Shown piece by piece: positions 45,681-54,813 of a stretch of 64,000 nucleotides of DNA. The notes under the pieces were generated by a model. The model was given only the letters and a program-made list of their open reading frames with translations. It ran no database searches and had not been told where the DNA came from. The translations under genes and the position numbers were made by a program. The stretch's first letter is position 1. Every line of letters starts with the position of its first letter. The DNA is from Microbulbifer variabilis (lineage in GTDB: Bacteria; Pseudomonadota; Gammaproteobacteria; Pseudomonadales; Cellvibrionaceae): positions 1,905,001-1,969,000 of the forward strand of contig NZ_CP092418.1 in NCBI RefSeq assembly GCF_023716485.1. The letters run 5' to 3'.

Positions 45681-46118
45681 TTAATCTGAAGTAGGATGTT
45701 TGGTCAGGTTCTCAATCATAACGCTGGCGATATGGGCAAACGCCTTGAGTTCTTTTTCGCTCAGGTTGTGAGTCATTACAGCGATAACCTCTGTTTCCAG
45801 GTTATGCACTTTTTCAAGAATCTTTTTTCCTGATGCTGTGGGAGCAAGGAACTGACTGCGGCGGTCATTAGGGTTGTCTGTTTTTTTGATAAGTTTGGAT
45901 TGAACCAACTCATTAAGTACCCGTGTAATCTGGGCCTTATCTTGATTCATTTTCAGGGCAATTGACCGTGCGGTACTCTGAGGATACTTGCAAATTCCCT
46001 TGAGCACGCGAATATGATTTACCGGAAGGTCAATTCTTTGCTCCTGAATGCTGATCCGCAGCTGCTTTTTGTAAGCGTGGATCAGCTGGTGCAGGGTTTC
46101 GTTGACTGAGTAGCTCAC
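45681..46118 (-). CDS. MarR-family transcriptional regulator
   Basis: A 145-residue winged-helix regulator: ILKGICKYPQSTARSIALKM, then the recognition helix region DKAQITRVLNELVQSKLIKK and wing DNPNDRRSQFLAPTASGKKI. It is the first gene of a two-gene unit with the siderophore-interacting protein and probably represses it. Ligand unknown; a phenolic or iron-linked signal is plausible. Confidence 0.92.
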   Translation of the reverse strand: MSYSVNETLHQLIHAYKKQLRISIQEQRIDLPVNHIRVLKGICKYPQSTARSIALKMNQDKAQITRVLNELVQSKLIKKTDNPNDRRSQFLAPTASGKKILEKVHNLETEVIAVMTHNLSEKELKAFAHIASVMIENLTKHPTSD

Positions 46119-46304
46119 AGGGTTGCCGCATTAACTTGATTGATATTATCAACTTTATTTTAGGTGGTTGATTGTGTCAACTAAATTGAAGAGTATTGTT
46201 TTGGGTCGAAAGAAGCTTTTCGGCGGGGGAGAAATTAGGGTGTGAGCTTTGCAAAAACGTTCGCCTTTGGGCGCAGAGTATTGAAAGCTAAAAAGCCGAC
46301 TAAA

Positions 46305-46326
46305 GGGGAGGGGGGAGCCCCTCCCC
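46305..46326 (-). terminator. Strong intrinsic terminator for the 46347-48071 gene
   Basis: GGGGAGGGG (46305-46313) pairs with CCCCTCCCC (46318-46326) around a GGAG loop; on the minus strand a T-rich stretch follows. Confidence 0.75.
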
Positions 46327-46346
46327 AAGAGCGAAAGGAGTCGCGC

Positions 46347-48071
46347 TTACCAGGTTAAGCTGATATCGGTTCCATCAAACTTTACATCTGAGTCATACAC
46401 ATATTTCAATGTGCCCTTCCAGAAGGAGCCGTGCCACTCCCAGTCGGCATCGTAGCTGACCTCATTGAGCACCTTTTGACTAAAGGCTTCAAAGCTGCCA
46501 TAGCGCTCCTCGCTACCCATAATCACTACCCAGGTTTGTTCGTTCCAGTCGCAGCTAACGGTATTGGAATCGCCGTTACCGCAGGGATAGCGCACGGCGA
46601 TATAGCCGTCGTCTTCCTTGCCGAATTTCCAGTTACCGCTGCGCTTCTCCTCCTCAAAGCCTTCTGGCCATTGCAATGCCACGTTGGAGCCGCCGGAATG
46701 GAACAGTTCAATTGCCGGATAGGGGTTGTATTGGATTACGGCAACATTATTCACCTGCTTAATCTTGGGATGGTGATCGTTTTGCATGGTGCTGTTGCCA
46801 TCGCCAACCTTCGCCCAGACCGATTGGGTGCCGGTAGTGGCGATCCAGGGAGTTTGCTGATAGCCCTGGCGACCACCCCAGTAATTCTGAATGGAGTGCA
46901 TCATCACACCGCCATCCTTATACATGGAAAAGTTAGCGCCAGAAAGCACGGAGCTGCGGCTGAATACCGCTCCGGCCTTGGCGGCAGCAGGGGCGGCAGC
47001 TTCTGAAAGCCCCAGGAACTGGTCGAAGGCTTTCAGTCCTTCATAGCCTTCAAGCTGATATTTACTGACGAACCAAGCGGTATCGGCAGCTACATCCGGG
47101 TGGAAATAAGCCCCTTGACTCCAATAGAAGGGCACACGCTCTTCGCGGGGGAAGTCAGCATAAATATCGTTTTTGGCATCGCCGAGAGAGTGGCCTACCG
47201 AGTAATTCATATTCAGGTCTTTACCGAAATACTTGAAGATCTCATCGGTAATTTCCAAGCCTGAGGTGGCCAGCATTACACCTGCGGGGCTCGGTGTTCT
47301 CACTGATTCCTTACCGAGACCCGTTAGCAGGTAGATGATGCGGTTGATGTTGCCGCCGGAACCGTTCCTGCGGTAGCCATCATTACTGCGGCCTGCGGCT
47401 GAGAAAAGGATGCCCTGGTCGTTGGTGACCAGCAATATGTCCTGCAGCAAGCGTTGCGCAGCGCCCGTAGCCAGCTCGCGAATTTCTGCATCTTCAGAAA
47501 AATCGACGAGGTTAAGTAGCGCAGATAGGGTGTAGGGGTAATAGACCGGGGAGTAAAACTCATAGAAACCATACTGGTTTTTTACTTCCAGGTATCGCTT
47601 TAAGCGCTTGTAAGTTCTGTCGTCCTCAAATGCACCGTACTTTTCCTGTAGAAGATACTGGGCAGAAGTGTACATGATCATATGGTTTTCAGAGGCGAAG
47701 ACGTGATCCCCAGTGCCGCCTTCCTTAAACCAGAATTGATACCCGTCCAAAGCAGCAAAGAGTTCATCTTTGATTTCTGGGCGGAAAAACAGGATACGGA
47801 TGAGTCTGGTAAGGGTGAAGTCTGAATTCTTCTTGCCGCCATTACGCAGGACATCCAAATTCTTATTCAGCGCCTCCCAATTGAGCTCATCGCCGGTGTA
47901 TGCCTGTAAGACGACAGCGGTATCATTAGTGGAAGAAACGCCCTCTTCAATATATTGCAGCTGCCTATCTTGATAGGCGCTCTCATCAAAAGACTGCGCA
48001 TTGACACTGGCTGAATGTATCGCCAATCCTAAAAAAATCGGGTACAGCATTCCTACTACTGGTACTTTCAT
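46347..48071 (-). CDS. Large secreted protein of unknown function, possible alpha/alpha-toroid enzyme
   Basis: A 574-residue protein with a signal peptide (MLYPIFLGLAIHSASVNA). The middle part is helical with ENHMIMYTSAQYLLQEKYG and YSPVYYPYTLSALLNLVDFS, and the C-terminal part is rich in beta strands and aromatic residues. This layout resembles (alpha/alpha) toroid plus beta-sandwich polysaccharide lyases and related carbohydrate enzymes, but I see no diagnostic lyase motif. Monocistronic, ending at a strong terminator. A role on extracellular polysaccharide is a guess from layout only. Confidence 0.5.
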   Translation of the reverse strand: MKVPVVGMLYPIFLGLAIHSASVNAQSFDESAYQDRQLQYIEEGVSSTNDTAVVLQAYTGDELNWEALNKNLDVLRNGGKKNSDFTLTRLIRILFFRPEIKDELFAALDGYQFWFKEGGTGDHVFASENHMIMYTSAQYLLQEKYGAFEDDRTYKRLKRYLEVKNQYGFYEFYSPVYYPYTLSALLNLVDFSEDAEIRELATGAAQRLLQDILLVTNDQGILFSAAGRSNDGYRRNGSGGNINRIIYLLTGLGKESVRTPSPAGVMLATSGLEITDEIFKYFGKDLNMNYSVGHSLGDAKNDIYADFPREERVPFYWSQGAYFHPDVAADTAWFVSKYQLEGYEGLKAFDQFLGLSEAAAPAAAKAGAVFSRSSVLSGANFSMYKDGGVMMHSIQNYWGGRQGYQQTPWIATTGTQSVWAKVGDGNSTMQNDHHPKIKQVNNVAVIQYNPYPAIELFHSGGSNVALQWPEGFEEEKRSGNWKFGKEDDGYIAVRYPCGNGDSNTVSCDWNEQTWVVIMGSEERYGSFEAFSQKVLNEVSYDADWEWHGSFWKGTLKYVYDSDVKFDGTDISLTW

Positions 48072-48605
48072 CAGTACTTGTTCCTATATTGATTTTGATT
48101 TCTGGTGTTAAACACCATAAATGTACCACTTGTGTATTACAGGAATTTATTGGATTAAACGATAGGTATTTTCTCTCGCTGAAGGTTGCCGATTCGATCA
48201 GTTGGGTCCCTTGGTTCTCACTTTTAAAATATATTTTGTTCAGGTTTCTTTTGGGTCTGATTGTTTATTTTTTATGTCTTAAAAGTGAATTTTAGTGTTT
48301 GTTAATTGGTACGGTATGGTATTAAAAATAAGTTTGCTATTTGCTTAGGGAGTAGATGGTCTATTACAGATTGGTGGGTTTTGTAGTCTTTTGAGGGCTG
48401 TGCAGAAGGGCTCGAATAAAAGACGTTGAACGGTTGCTGCTTTTTGCTGCCGTAAAAATTTGTAGTGGTGGTGTTGGTCTGTTGATAAGGAGATTGGCTT
48501 GGAGGTCTCTAATTTATTCAGGCGTGAAATCTTGGCGCGGATTTAAGTTTGCTACTTTAAAGTCAGCGTTTAAGGTTTAGGCTTCTACAGGTTCTGGGGC
48601 AAAAA
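48072..48605 (+). other. AT-rich intergenic stretch between divergent genes
   Basis: About 530 bases without a supportable gene. It should contain the promoters of the secreted protein (leftward) and the membrane protein (rightward). Confidence 0.45.
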
Positions 48606-48998
48606 ATGAAAAAACTACTAATTTTCTTTGCGGCCGGCTGTTTGGGTGCTGTGGCAAATAGCGTTGTGGTCTGGTTGTTTGGGGATTTTGGAATAACCCC
48701 ATCTCTCGGTGTATCTATCACCCCTACATTATCTGCTGAATGGCTATATCCCAGAGTGGTATGGGGTGGCATTTGGGGTCTGTTTTTTATTCTTCCTTTC
48801 CTACCATCAAGGCTGTTGTTGAAAGGAAGCATCTTGAGCCTACTCCCCACGGCGTTCCAGCTTTTTGTTGTTTTTCCTGTGATGGCCGGTAAAGGTATGG
48901 CAGGGCTTGAGCTGGGGGCGCTTACCCCAATTTTTGTAGTATTTTTTAATTGGATCTGGGGGATTGTTACCGCGCTCACCATAAAGTGGGCTGAGTAA
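48606..48998 (+). CDS. Small integral membrane protein, about four helices
   Basis: A 130-residue hydrophobic protein with about four membrane segments (LIFFAAGCLGAVANSVVVWL, WGGIWGLFFILPFL, LLPTAFQLFVVFPVM and IFVVFFNWIWGIVTAL). Short loops; no known motif. The gene seems monocistronic and converges on the 49026 operon. Function unknown. Confidence 0.65.
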   Translation: MKKLLIFFAAGCLGAVANSVVVWLFGDFGITPSLGVSITPTLSAEWLYPRVVWGGIWGLFFILPFLPSRLLLKGSILSLLPTAFQLFVVFPVMAGKGMAGLELGALTPIFVVFFNWIWGIVTALTIKWAE

Positions 48999-49025
48999 TT
49001 CCGCTTGGTTCCTTTTTTGATCGGT

Positions 49026-50414
49026 TTACATTAACAGGATTCTTTTGGCGGCTTTCAAGCCCCGGCTGGTCGTTGTTGAAAGCCCCTCCAGCCAGTGATC
49101 AATAATGCGGTAAGCAAGTTCGTGTCTTTGCGGGCCGCTTCTACTCTCAGTTAATTCCCCCAGAACCCAGTGATTGTGTGCTATCCAGGTATCCCGAGCG
49201 ATAGATCGAATTTGTGGGTCTGCCTCGCAAAATAGGGGCAGCGCCGAACTGAGATTGCTGGATTGTTGTAAGGTCTCCCTGCTAATAGGTGGTTGCCCTT
49301 GGGCTTTCCACCAGTCTCGGGCGCCTTCGGGGTCGTGTCCAAAACGTTGTTTGAAAGATTGGGTGAATGGGCTGAGGAAGGGCCAGTTGCCTCCCTCTAC
49401 TATCCGCTCAACGATTTCTCTGGTGGTTGCTCGGTCGCCAAAATTCTCCGGATCGTAGAGCACACGGTCTTTAGCTGCGGCATGTATTGGGCTGGTGGCA
49501 TCGGCGGTAATCTGGGTATTTGCCGGCAGGGCAGCTGCGGCAATCGGCAGCAGTGATGGAGCACCGAGTCCTAGGCAGTGGAATCTTTGCAAGGGTATGT
49601 TGTGATCCTGGTAGCCATCTGTAATGCCTTTAAGCACTTGTGCCAAGCGCACATAACGGCGTGGTACAGGCCTATCCAGTTTGAAGGAGGCTCGGTTGAG
49701 CACAAAGAAGTCTGTCGCATTTAAATCCCCGCAAATACTGGCCAGTCCTAGGGCAGCTGAATGCACCCCGCTTTGTGCGGCCAGCCGACCGGCGTCCCGG
49801 CCGGTGTTGTAATCCATTGCGCTCAGTACTGCATAAACAGTCAAGCCTTGGCTTAGTGGGTGTTCAGCGATTTTTTCCCATAGTCTCAGGCTCTGACGAT
49901 TGCGCGCGGCGATACGCTCTGGTCGCCAGCCGGTAATTTCCCGCTCCAGGTCCAAAGCCACCAGGCAGGTAGTGGCAAAGTCCTCCTGAGCGATCAGGTG
50001 GGTGGGGTGCATTAATAGCTGGCGTTGCAGCAGGAGATTGGTATCAATGCTATTTGAACGCTCATTACAGTTGGCCAGTACTCTCTCCGCCAGTGTATCT
50101 GCCAATATGCGCAAATCTTTTGGGACTTCATTGCCGCGGGGCAGTTGACCCAGTTGACGGCGCAGAGCTTTTACCCGCAGGGTTACTTGTCGAGCTTCTT
50201 CAGAGAACTGCGAGATGACCGCATCAATCAGTTGTTTGGTGCCGTTATCGGCAAACAGGGGCAGCCCTCTGCGGCGCACTTCTGCCGCCATTTGCAGATT
50301 GGGATTGGTAATCCGGTGGGCAGATAGCAGGTAGCCTCCGGCGGTAATCATATGGCTGGCAAAGGCATCCAGTGTCTGCCGGCGTAAATTGGCGATAAAT
50401 CGCATGGTGGTCAT
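49026..50414 (-). CDS. Unrecognised 462-aa protein, faint tRNA-guanine transglycosylase-like features
   Basis: Last gene of a three-gene minus-strand unit. Residues about 40-65 (EVRRRGLPLFADNGTKQLID) and about 280-330 (RFHCLGLGAPSLLPIAAAAL, ITADATSPIHAAAKDRVLYD) recall the barrel strands of tRNA-guanine transglycosylases and DpdA-type relatives, in which a conserved aspartate near such positions is the nucleophile. No zinc-binding Cys cluster is evident. The likeness is weak and read by eye. No signal peptide or membrane segment. An ATG at 50405 is an alternative start. Confidence 0.4.
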   Translation of the reverse strand: MTTMRFIANLRRQTLDAFASHMITAGGYLLSAHRITNPNLQMAAEVRRRGLPLFADNGTKQLIDAVISQFSEEARQVTLRVKALRRQLGQLPRGNEVPKDLRILADTLAERVLANCNERSNSIDTNLLLQRQLLMHPTHLIAQEDFATTCLVALDLEREITGWRPERIAARNRQSLRLWEKIAEHPLSQGLTVYAVLSAMDYNTGRDAGRLAAQSGVHSAALGLASICGDLNATDFFVLNRASFKLDRPVPRRYVRLAQVLKGITDGYQDHNIPLQRFHCLGLGAPSLLPIAAAALPANTQITADATSPIHAAAKDRVLYDPENFGDRATTREIVERIVEGGNWPFLSPFTQSFKQRFGHDPEGARDWWKAQGQPPISRETLQQSSNLSSALPLFCEADPQIRSIARDTWIAHNHWVLGELTESRSGPQRHELAYRIIDHWLEGLSTTTSRGLKAAKRILLM

Positions 50415-50432
50415 TTGCCAGCAAAAGTCTCC

Positions 50433-50795
50433 TCAAATCAGTGCGTGGGAGCAGGCTTTGTATTCATCGAGTAGTGCGTGGGCTACTTCCAGCTCAATTT
50501 CGAGCTCCAGGGCTATCTGTTCGAGCAGGTCCCAGGCAGCGAGCACGTCTGGGTGAGTTTCAATGCACTCGGATACTGCGTGATCCATTGGCTCTATGGG
50601 AAAATCCATTTCATCCTTTTGATGTAAGTTGGGCAGGCTGGGTATCGCTGTCTCCAGGCATTCGCTGCGCACTGCCTCTTTGGCGGCGTGCCACTCCGCT
50701 TTTGCCAGCTGTGCCATCGCCAGAAGTACATCTAATTCCGCAATCTGGTCGTGGACTCTGTCCAGTTCTGTCATGCATCCATCATCTGGTGGCAT
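50433..50795 (-). CDS. Small acidic helical protein of the three-gene unit
   Basis: A 120-residue acidic protein, mostly helical, without signal or membrane segments. AGGAGG lies 6 bases before the ATG at 50795, one of the best ribosome sites in the window, so it is surely translated. It sits 18 bases before the next gene and starts 10 bases after the previous stop. No family recognised; may be a partner protein of its neighbours. Confidence 0.65.
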   Translation of the reverse strand: MPPDDGCMTELDRVHDQIAELDVLLAMAQLAKAEWHAAKEAVRSECLETAIPSLPNLHQKDEMDFPIEPMDHAVSECIETHPDVLAAWDLLEQIALELEIELEVAHALLDEYKACSHALI

Positions 50796-50805
50796 AGTAG
50801 CCCTC

Positions 50806-52386
50806 CTAAGGACGAATTAGGGGCGTAAATAGTAGCTCTCCGGCCCCCAAGGTGGCCTCAGAGTGCTCATCAACTTGGTGGGCACCAAGAGACCAGTAGA
50901 GATTGGCGTTGCTACGCCAGGGCTGGAACCAACGGTTGGCGAGCCTTATAAAGCTCACTTCGAAGCTGGACTTACCAATCTCGGCCAGGGTCAGGGAATC
51001 GACCTCAACGGCGGGTTTACCATCGAACAGGCTTGAGTGATGTCTATAAGTGCCACTGAGTCTGCAGAAAGCGCCTGGACAAATACCGGCATGAGGTAGG
51101 TGAGCAAAGCGCACCACGGCATTTGCCTCGGCATTACTGGAGGGATCTTTCAACATCAGGTGGCTTAATAGCATGCCGCCCTCCTGAGGTGGGGAGGTGA
51201 CCTCTTCGACAAAGCCCCTGATTTCAACAAACTCTCCCTCTGGACTGGCTTCTAGCTTCGATAGTTCTATATTTTTACCATTGGGAAGCGTTGTCGAAAA
51301 AGGCATGGTGTAGATATTTTTCTGAAGGTTTTTGGTCTCTCTATCGGAATTAAGGCCCTCGCAACCAAGCGCAAGTCGATAACAGGCAGCCTGGCTAGCG
51401 ATGGCGATGCGGGTGAGAAAGTGCGCATCCACCGCGAGATCGCCAAGCCTCTCCGCCAGGCCGCCACTACCACGTCGCAATAATTCGGTGATTGTGTTGT
51501 GTATTACAGCTTGAGCGCTTGCGAACTGGGGGAGCTTGCTCTCAATATCTCCGGCCAGAAACAAGCACGCCTGTTTGATCTCCACTGATTTTCCAAGAAG
51601 TAGGGCGCTGTAAATACGCTTGTGACCACTTTTAAGTAGGCTGGAAAATACTTTTATAATCGTTTTAATGGAATGTATATTGCGCTTGGAAAAGTCGGTA
51701 CTAGCTGCTTCAGTATCTAGAGCAATATTGAATTGAGCATGTGTTAGCGCGAGTAGCCCTCGACTTAGGCACATGATGACAGCATCTGCAACACTGTTTA
51801 ATCTCAGGGCCATTGAAGATGTATTTTCTGGAAAATAAGCCTTTAACAAGTCTATATTTTTTATCTCCCCATTAGCTAATCTGGCCATGGATTCCTGCAG
51901 GTTAATTCTCTCGTCCAGGCCTGCAATTTTTTTGCGTAAACGCGTGAGAGTCTGTTCTGAGAGCTTATTACCAGCTAATTCTTCTGCTTTAACGAGAATC
52001 TTATTTAACCGATTTTCGGGGTCCATACTGCGAATTCGCCGCTCGAGGTTTTCAGCCCATTGGTTTCGACTCTCGCCAATAGCAATGCCACGCAGCACAA
52101 ACAGAAACTCTAAACCCATACGGTGATGCAGAGTGTGCAGATAGTTGGTGCTTTCTAAGAGACCTTGAAGATTGCGATACTCACCATAGCCCAACCCTAT
52201 ACAGAGCCGTGCCTGTTGATCTAGTTCTTTCCATGAGTGAGATAATATCGATTGTTGAAGAGTCAGGACCTCGCGAAAGAGTTTCAATAATTCAGTAGGC
52301 TGTTTGTTAAAGGCAGGGAGTAAATCAAACCGGGCACGCTTTAAAGTATCTTTGAGTGGGTAGGGGCTTTCATTGGCCATTGGCAT
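50806..52386 (-). CDS. Unrecognised 526-aa helical protein with possible C-terminal OB-like domain
   Basis: First gene of the three-gene minus-strand unit, with AGGAGA before the ATG. The first about 350 residues are long helices (LKRARFDLLPAFNKQPTELL, NKLSEQTLTRLRKKIAGLDE). The C-terminal about 150 residues look beta-rich, with FVEIRGFVEEV, LLSHLMLKD, GAFCRLSGTYR and PAVEVDSLTL in the order expected of an OB-type barrel. If so it may bind nucleic acid. No known family recognised. Confidence 0.5.
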   Translation of the reverse strand: MPMANESPYPLKDTLKRARFDLLPAFNKQPTELLKLFREVLTLQQSILSHSWKELDQQARLCIGLGYGEYRNLQGLLESTNYLHTLHHRMGLEFLFVLRGIAIGESRNQWAENLERRIRSMDPENRLNKILVKAEELAGNKLSEQTLTRLRKKIAGLDERINLQESMARLANGEIKNIDLLKAYFPENTSSMALRLNSVADAVIMCLSRGLLALTHAQFNIALDTEAASTDFSKRNIHSIKTIIKVFSSLLKSGHKRIYSALLLGKSVEIKQACLFLAGDIESKLPQFASAQAVIHNTITELLRRGSGGLAERLGDLAVDAHFLTRIAIASQAACYRLALGCEGLNSDRETKNLQKNIYTMPFSTTLPNGKNIELSKLEASPEGEFVEIRGFVEEVTSPPQEGGMLLSHLMLKDPSSNAEANAVVRFAHLPHAGICPGAFCRLSGTYRHHSSLFDGKPAVEVDSLTLAEIGKSSFEVSFIRLANRWFQPWRSNANLYWSLGAHQVDEHSEATLGAGELLFTPLIRP

Positions 52387-52928
52387 CGGTGTCTCCTGGA
52401 TGCGATGGGTGGCTCAATATTTACTATTGGCGGAATTGCAACCTTTTCTATTTGGCATGTTATTAAGCATAGTAAATTGTTGAGCGGATATACTTTCGGC
52501 GGCTTATTTGCTTTGATGCTTACTTGGGGTTGGGGCTTATATAAAGATAGGTCGGTCTGATTAAGTTTAAAATTTTAGGTTTTCAGGGGGTATTTTAAAA
52601 GCCCTTTAATTCAACGATTTTATTGGATTGAAAAAAGGGTGCGGTATTTATAGTTCTATAGGTCTGAGCATATGAGCTTCCCGTCAGGCATGCTGTTGAG
52701 AAATCTATCCCTTATTTCAATTTTCACTGGTTATTGAGGTGCTCATTGCGCTGGGTTTGGCGCTCTTTATTTGAGATGTGAATATAAATATATTTCTATT
52801 TCCGATTCATTATAAGGGGTGGCATATTGGTTACAGTTAAAGCTTGCTATATTGGGCTGCGCCTAAATCAAGGTGTTTCTTGGAGATCCCAGGTTTCATC
52901 TTAAATATTCATTAAGAGAGAAATAAAT
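52387..52928 (+). other. Intergenic stretch between divergent genes, with a possible small ORF
   Basis: About 540 bases holding the promoters for the three-gene unit and the toxin-like gene. A 51-codon frame is listed separately. Confidence 0.4.
52405..52560 (+). CDS. Possible 51-aa small membrane protein
   Basis: ATG at 52405 to TGA at 52560. The product would have two hydrophobic segments (SIFTIGGIATFSIW and TFGGLFALMLTWGWGLY) joined by a basic loop. No good ribosome site is present and the start lies only 19 bases from the divergent gene at 52386, which argues against it. Confidence 0.22.
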   Translation: MGGSIFTIGGIATFSIWHVIKHSKLLSGYTFGGLFALMLTWGWGLYKDRSV

Positions 52929-54152
52929 ATGTCACAGGTAAGTGATGACGTAGATTTGGTGGCGGAGAAAAGTTCCAGTCCAGTGGTGGTGAAACTTTCA
53001 TTAGCAAAAGCTTTCAAGCATAGTGCTCAATCTATTCGCGAAACTCAGAATACGTACAAGCAGAATGTAGTTGCAATAAACACTCTGGTGACTAGCGTTT
53101 TGTCCTCAAGCTTGCCTACCTTAAATCAAAATCCGCCGGATTGGAGTGAGTTTGTAGAGGCCTATACACAGGCCAATACCGACGCGCTCGATTGGGTAAA
53201 TAATGTACTGGCCAGGCTTCTGGATGTGCCGAGTGAGGTGCAAAGTTACAACGGTATTATCAGTCAGTTGTTGCAGGATGCTTTAACCCAGGCGAATACA
53301 CTCAATAGTGACCCAGGTAATACATCGGCTCTTAATATATTGAAGAACGACCTGGATTCAATCAACTCTCAACTGGGTATTGTTTCGACCTTTATCAGTG
53401 GCGCAGTTCAGGCAATTCAAGGGTTTCAGGATAAATTGCCTGATATGGCGACTCAATTGCAGTCAATTGCCGATAAGTCTGTTCAGGATGCGCAGGCCGA
53501 TGAACAGCAAATTGCTGATTTAAAGAAAGAAATAAAAAATCTTCAGGCAGATATCAAATCACTGACAACAAGCATTGTTGCTCTTGGTATTGCGGATGCT
53601 ACTGCTATTTCTTTGGGTACTGTCGCTTCTATAGTAGCCTTCCCTGAAGGTCTGCTGACCTGGTTCGTTATGGGGCCGGTAGCTGCAGTGGCAAGCACCT
53701 TTATTGCATTGGATGCTGCCAAAATTGTTGCAGACCAAAAGAGCATCAAGGCTAAGCAAGCAGAAATGAATCTGGTAACTGCAGATGTATCAACTCTTCA
53801 GATGTTGTCGCAAAGCTTTGGGCAGCTCGCTGAGGAGACCCAGCAGGTAGAAGATAATTTGCAGGCTGTATTGCAAGAGTGGCAAACTCTTGAAAGTGAT
53901 GTATCTGGCGCCATTAGTGACATTCAGACAGCCATTTCTGACGAGGAGGGCGCTAACTTCTCGGCCGTGATCAATGACCTCAATGATGCGATCACTGAAT
54001 GGGATGATGCCTATTCCCAGGCGGGCAGCTTGTATCTTGAGCTTAATGTGAATGATGCAGATCTAACAATTGGCATGAGCTCAGATCAGGTTCAGTCTGC
54101 TTTTGCCAGTGGCAATGCGGTTGGAGTAATTCAATACTACAACAGCCTCTAG
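52929..54152 (+). CDS. Alpha-helical pore-forming toxin-like protein (ClyA/HBL/Cry6-type)
   Basis: A 407-residue, almost wholly helical protein. Long amphipathic helices at residues 20-200 lead into a hydrophobic hairpin at about 217-265 (LGIADATAISLGTVASIVAF, LTWFVMGPVAAVASTFIALD), then another long helix pair (DQKSIKAKQAEMNLVTADVS onward). A helical bundle with one central hydrophobic hairpin is the layout of HBL/NHE, Cry6Aa, XaxA and ClyA toxins. No Sec signal peptide, as for ClyA. AGAGAG lies upstream of the ATG and a strong terminator follows, so it is monocistronic. No second or third toxin component is adjacent. Function is inferred from layout. Confidence 0.65.
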   Translation: MSQVSDDVDLVAEKSSSPVVVKLSLAKAFKHSAQSIRETQNTYKQNVVAINTLVTSVLSSSLPTLNQNPPDWSEFVEAYTQANTDALDWVNNVLARLLDVPSEVQSYNGIISQLLQDALTQANTLNSDPGNTSALNILKNDLDSINSQLGIVSTFISGAVQAIQGFQDKLPDMATQLQSIADKSVQDAQADEQQIADLKKEIKNLQADIKSLTTSIVALGIADATAISLGTVASIVAFPEGLLTWFVMGPVAAVASTFIALDAAKIVADQKSIKAKQAEMNLVTADVSTLQMLSQSFGQLAEETQQVEDNLQAVLQEWQTLESDVSGAISDIQTAISDEEGANFSAVINDLNDAITEWDDAYSQAGSLYLELNVNDADLTIGMSSDQVQSAFASGNAVGVIQYYNSL

Positions 54153-54176
54153 AAATAGATAACGCAATATTAATTC

Positions 54177-54209
54177 AAAGGCTTATTTCGAGGGAAATAA
54201 GCCTTTTTT
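54177..54209 (+). terminator. Strong intrinsic terminator after the toxin-like gene
   Basis: A 13-base perfect stem, AAAGGCTTATTTC (54177-54189) with GAAATAAGCCTTT (54194-54206), a four-base GAGG loop, then T residues. Confidence 0.92.
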
Positions 54210-54274
54210 ATTTATCAATTAAAAAATCTATCTATTTTTCCTGCTGTTATACTTAGGTTATGAGGAGTTGGCTT

Positions 54275-54775
54275 CTACTCTTCGTAGCGGATTTCAGTAA
54301 TAAAATAAGTCTGCCATTTTTCCCCCTGACGAATATCTATCTCATCGTCGAGTCTGCGCCCTAGCAATGAACGAGCTACGGGAGAATCCATAGAGATCAG
54401 GCCGGCTTTTACGTCAAACTCATCTGGGCCAACGATTCTGTAGCTTATGACTACACCTTCTTCATCTTCCAATGTGACCCAGGCACCGAAGAAGACTTTT
54501 TCACGGTCTTCAGGCACTTGATCTACTACGGTGATTTCCTCCAGGCGTTTGGTCAAAAAACGCACACGGCTGTCTATTTCCCGCAGGCGCTTCTTGCCGT
54601 AGATATAGTCGGCATTTTCCGAGCGATCGCCCAGTTTAGCGGCATCACTTACCGCCTGGGTGACTCTTGGGCGCTCCTCCTCCCACAGATGCTTTACCTC
54701 GGCGCGCATACGTTGCGCGCCCTCCGCAGTGATATAGCGGGAGCCGCGCGGGCGCGGCGGTCTCCATCTTCCCAT
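54275..54775 (-). CDS. greB: Transcription elongation factor GreB
   Basis: A 166-residue GreA/GreB protein. It opens with the basic MGRWRPPRPRGSRYITAEGA and has the acidic coiled-coil tip DRSENADYIYGKKRLREIDS whose acidic residues stimulate transcript cleavage by RNA polymerase. ISMDSPVARSLLGR and a long basic lead-in favour GreB over GreA. It follows the S9 peptidase gene on the minus strand by 38 bases and may share its transcript. Confidence 0.92.
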   Translation of the reverse strand: MGRWRPPRPRGSRYITAEGAQRMRAEVKHLWEEERPRVTQAVSDAAKLGDRSENADYIYGKKRLREIDSRVRFLTKRLEEITVVDQVPEDREKVFFGAWVTLEDEEGVVISYRIVGPDEFDVKAGLISMDSPVARSLLGRRLDDEIDIRQGEKWQTYFITEIRYEE

Positions 54776-54813
54776 GGTTTTACTGGCTTCCTCTCAAGGT
54801 CTGGGATGATTGA

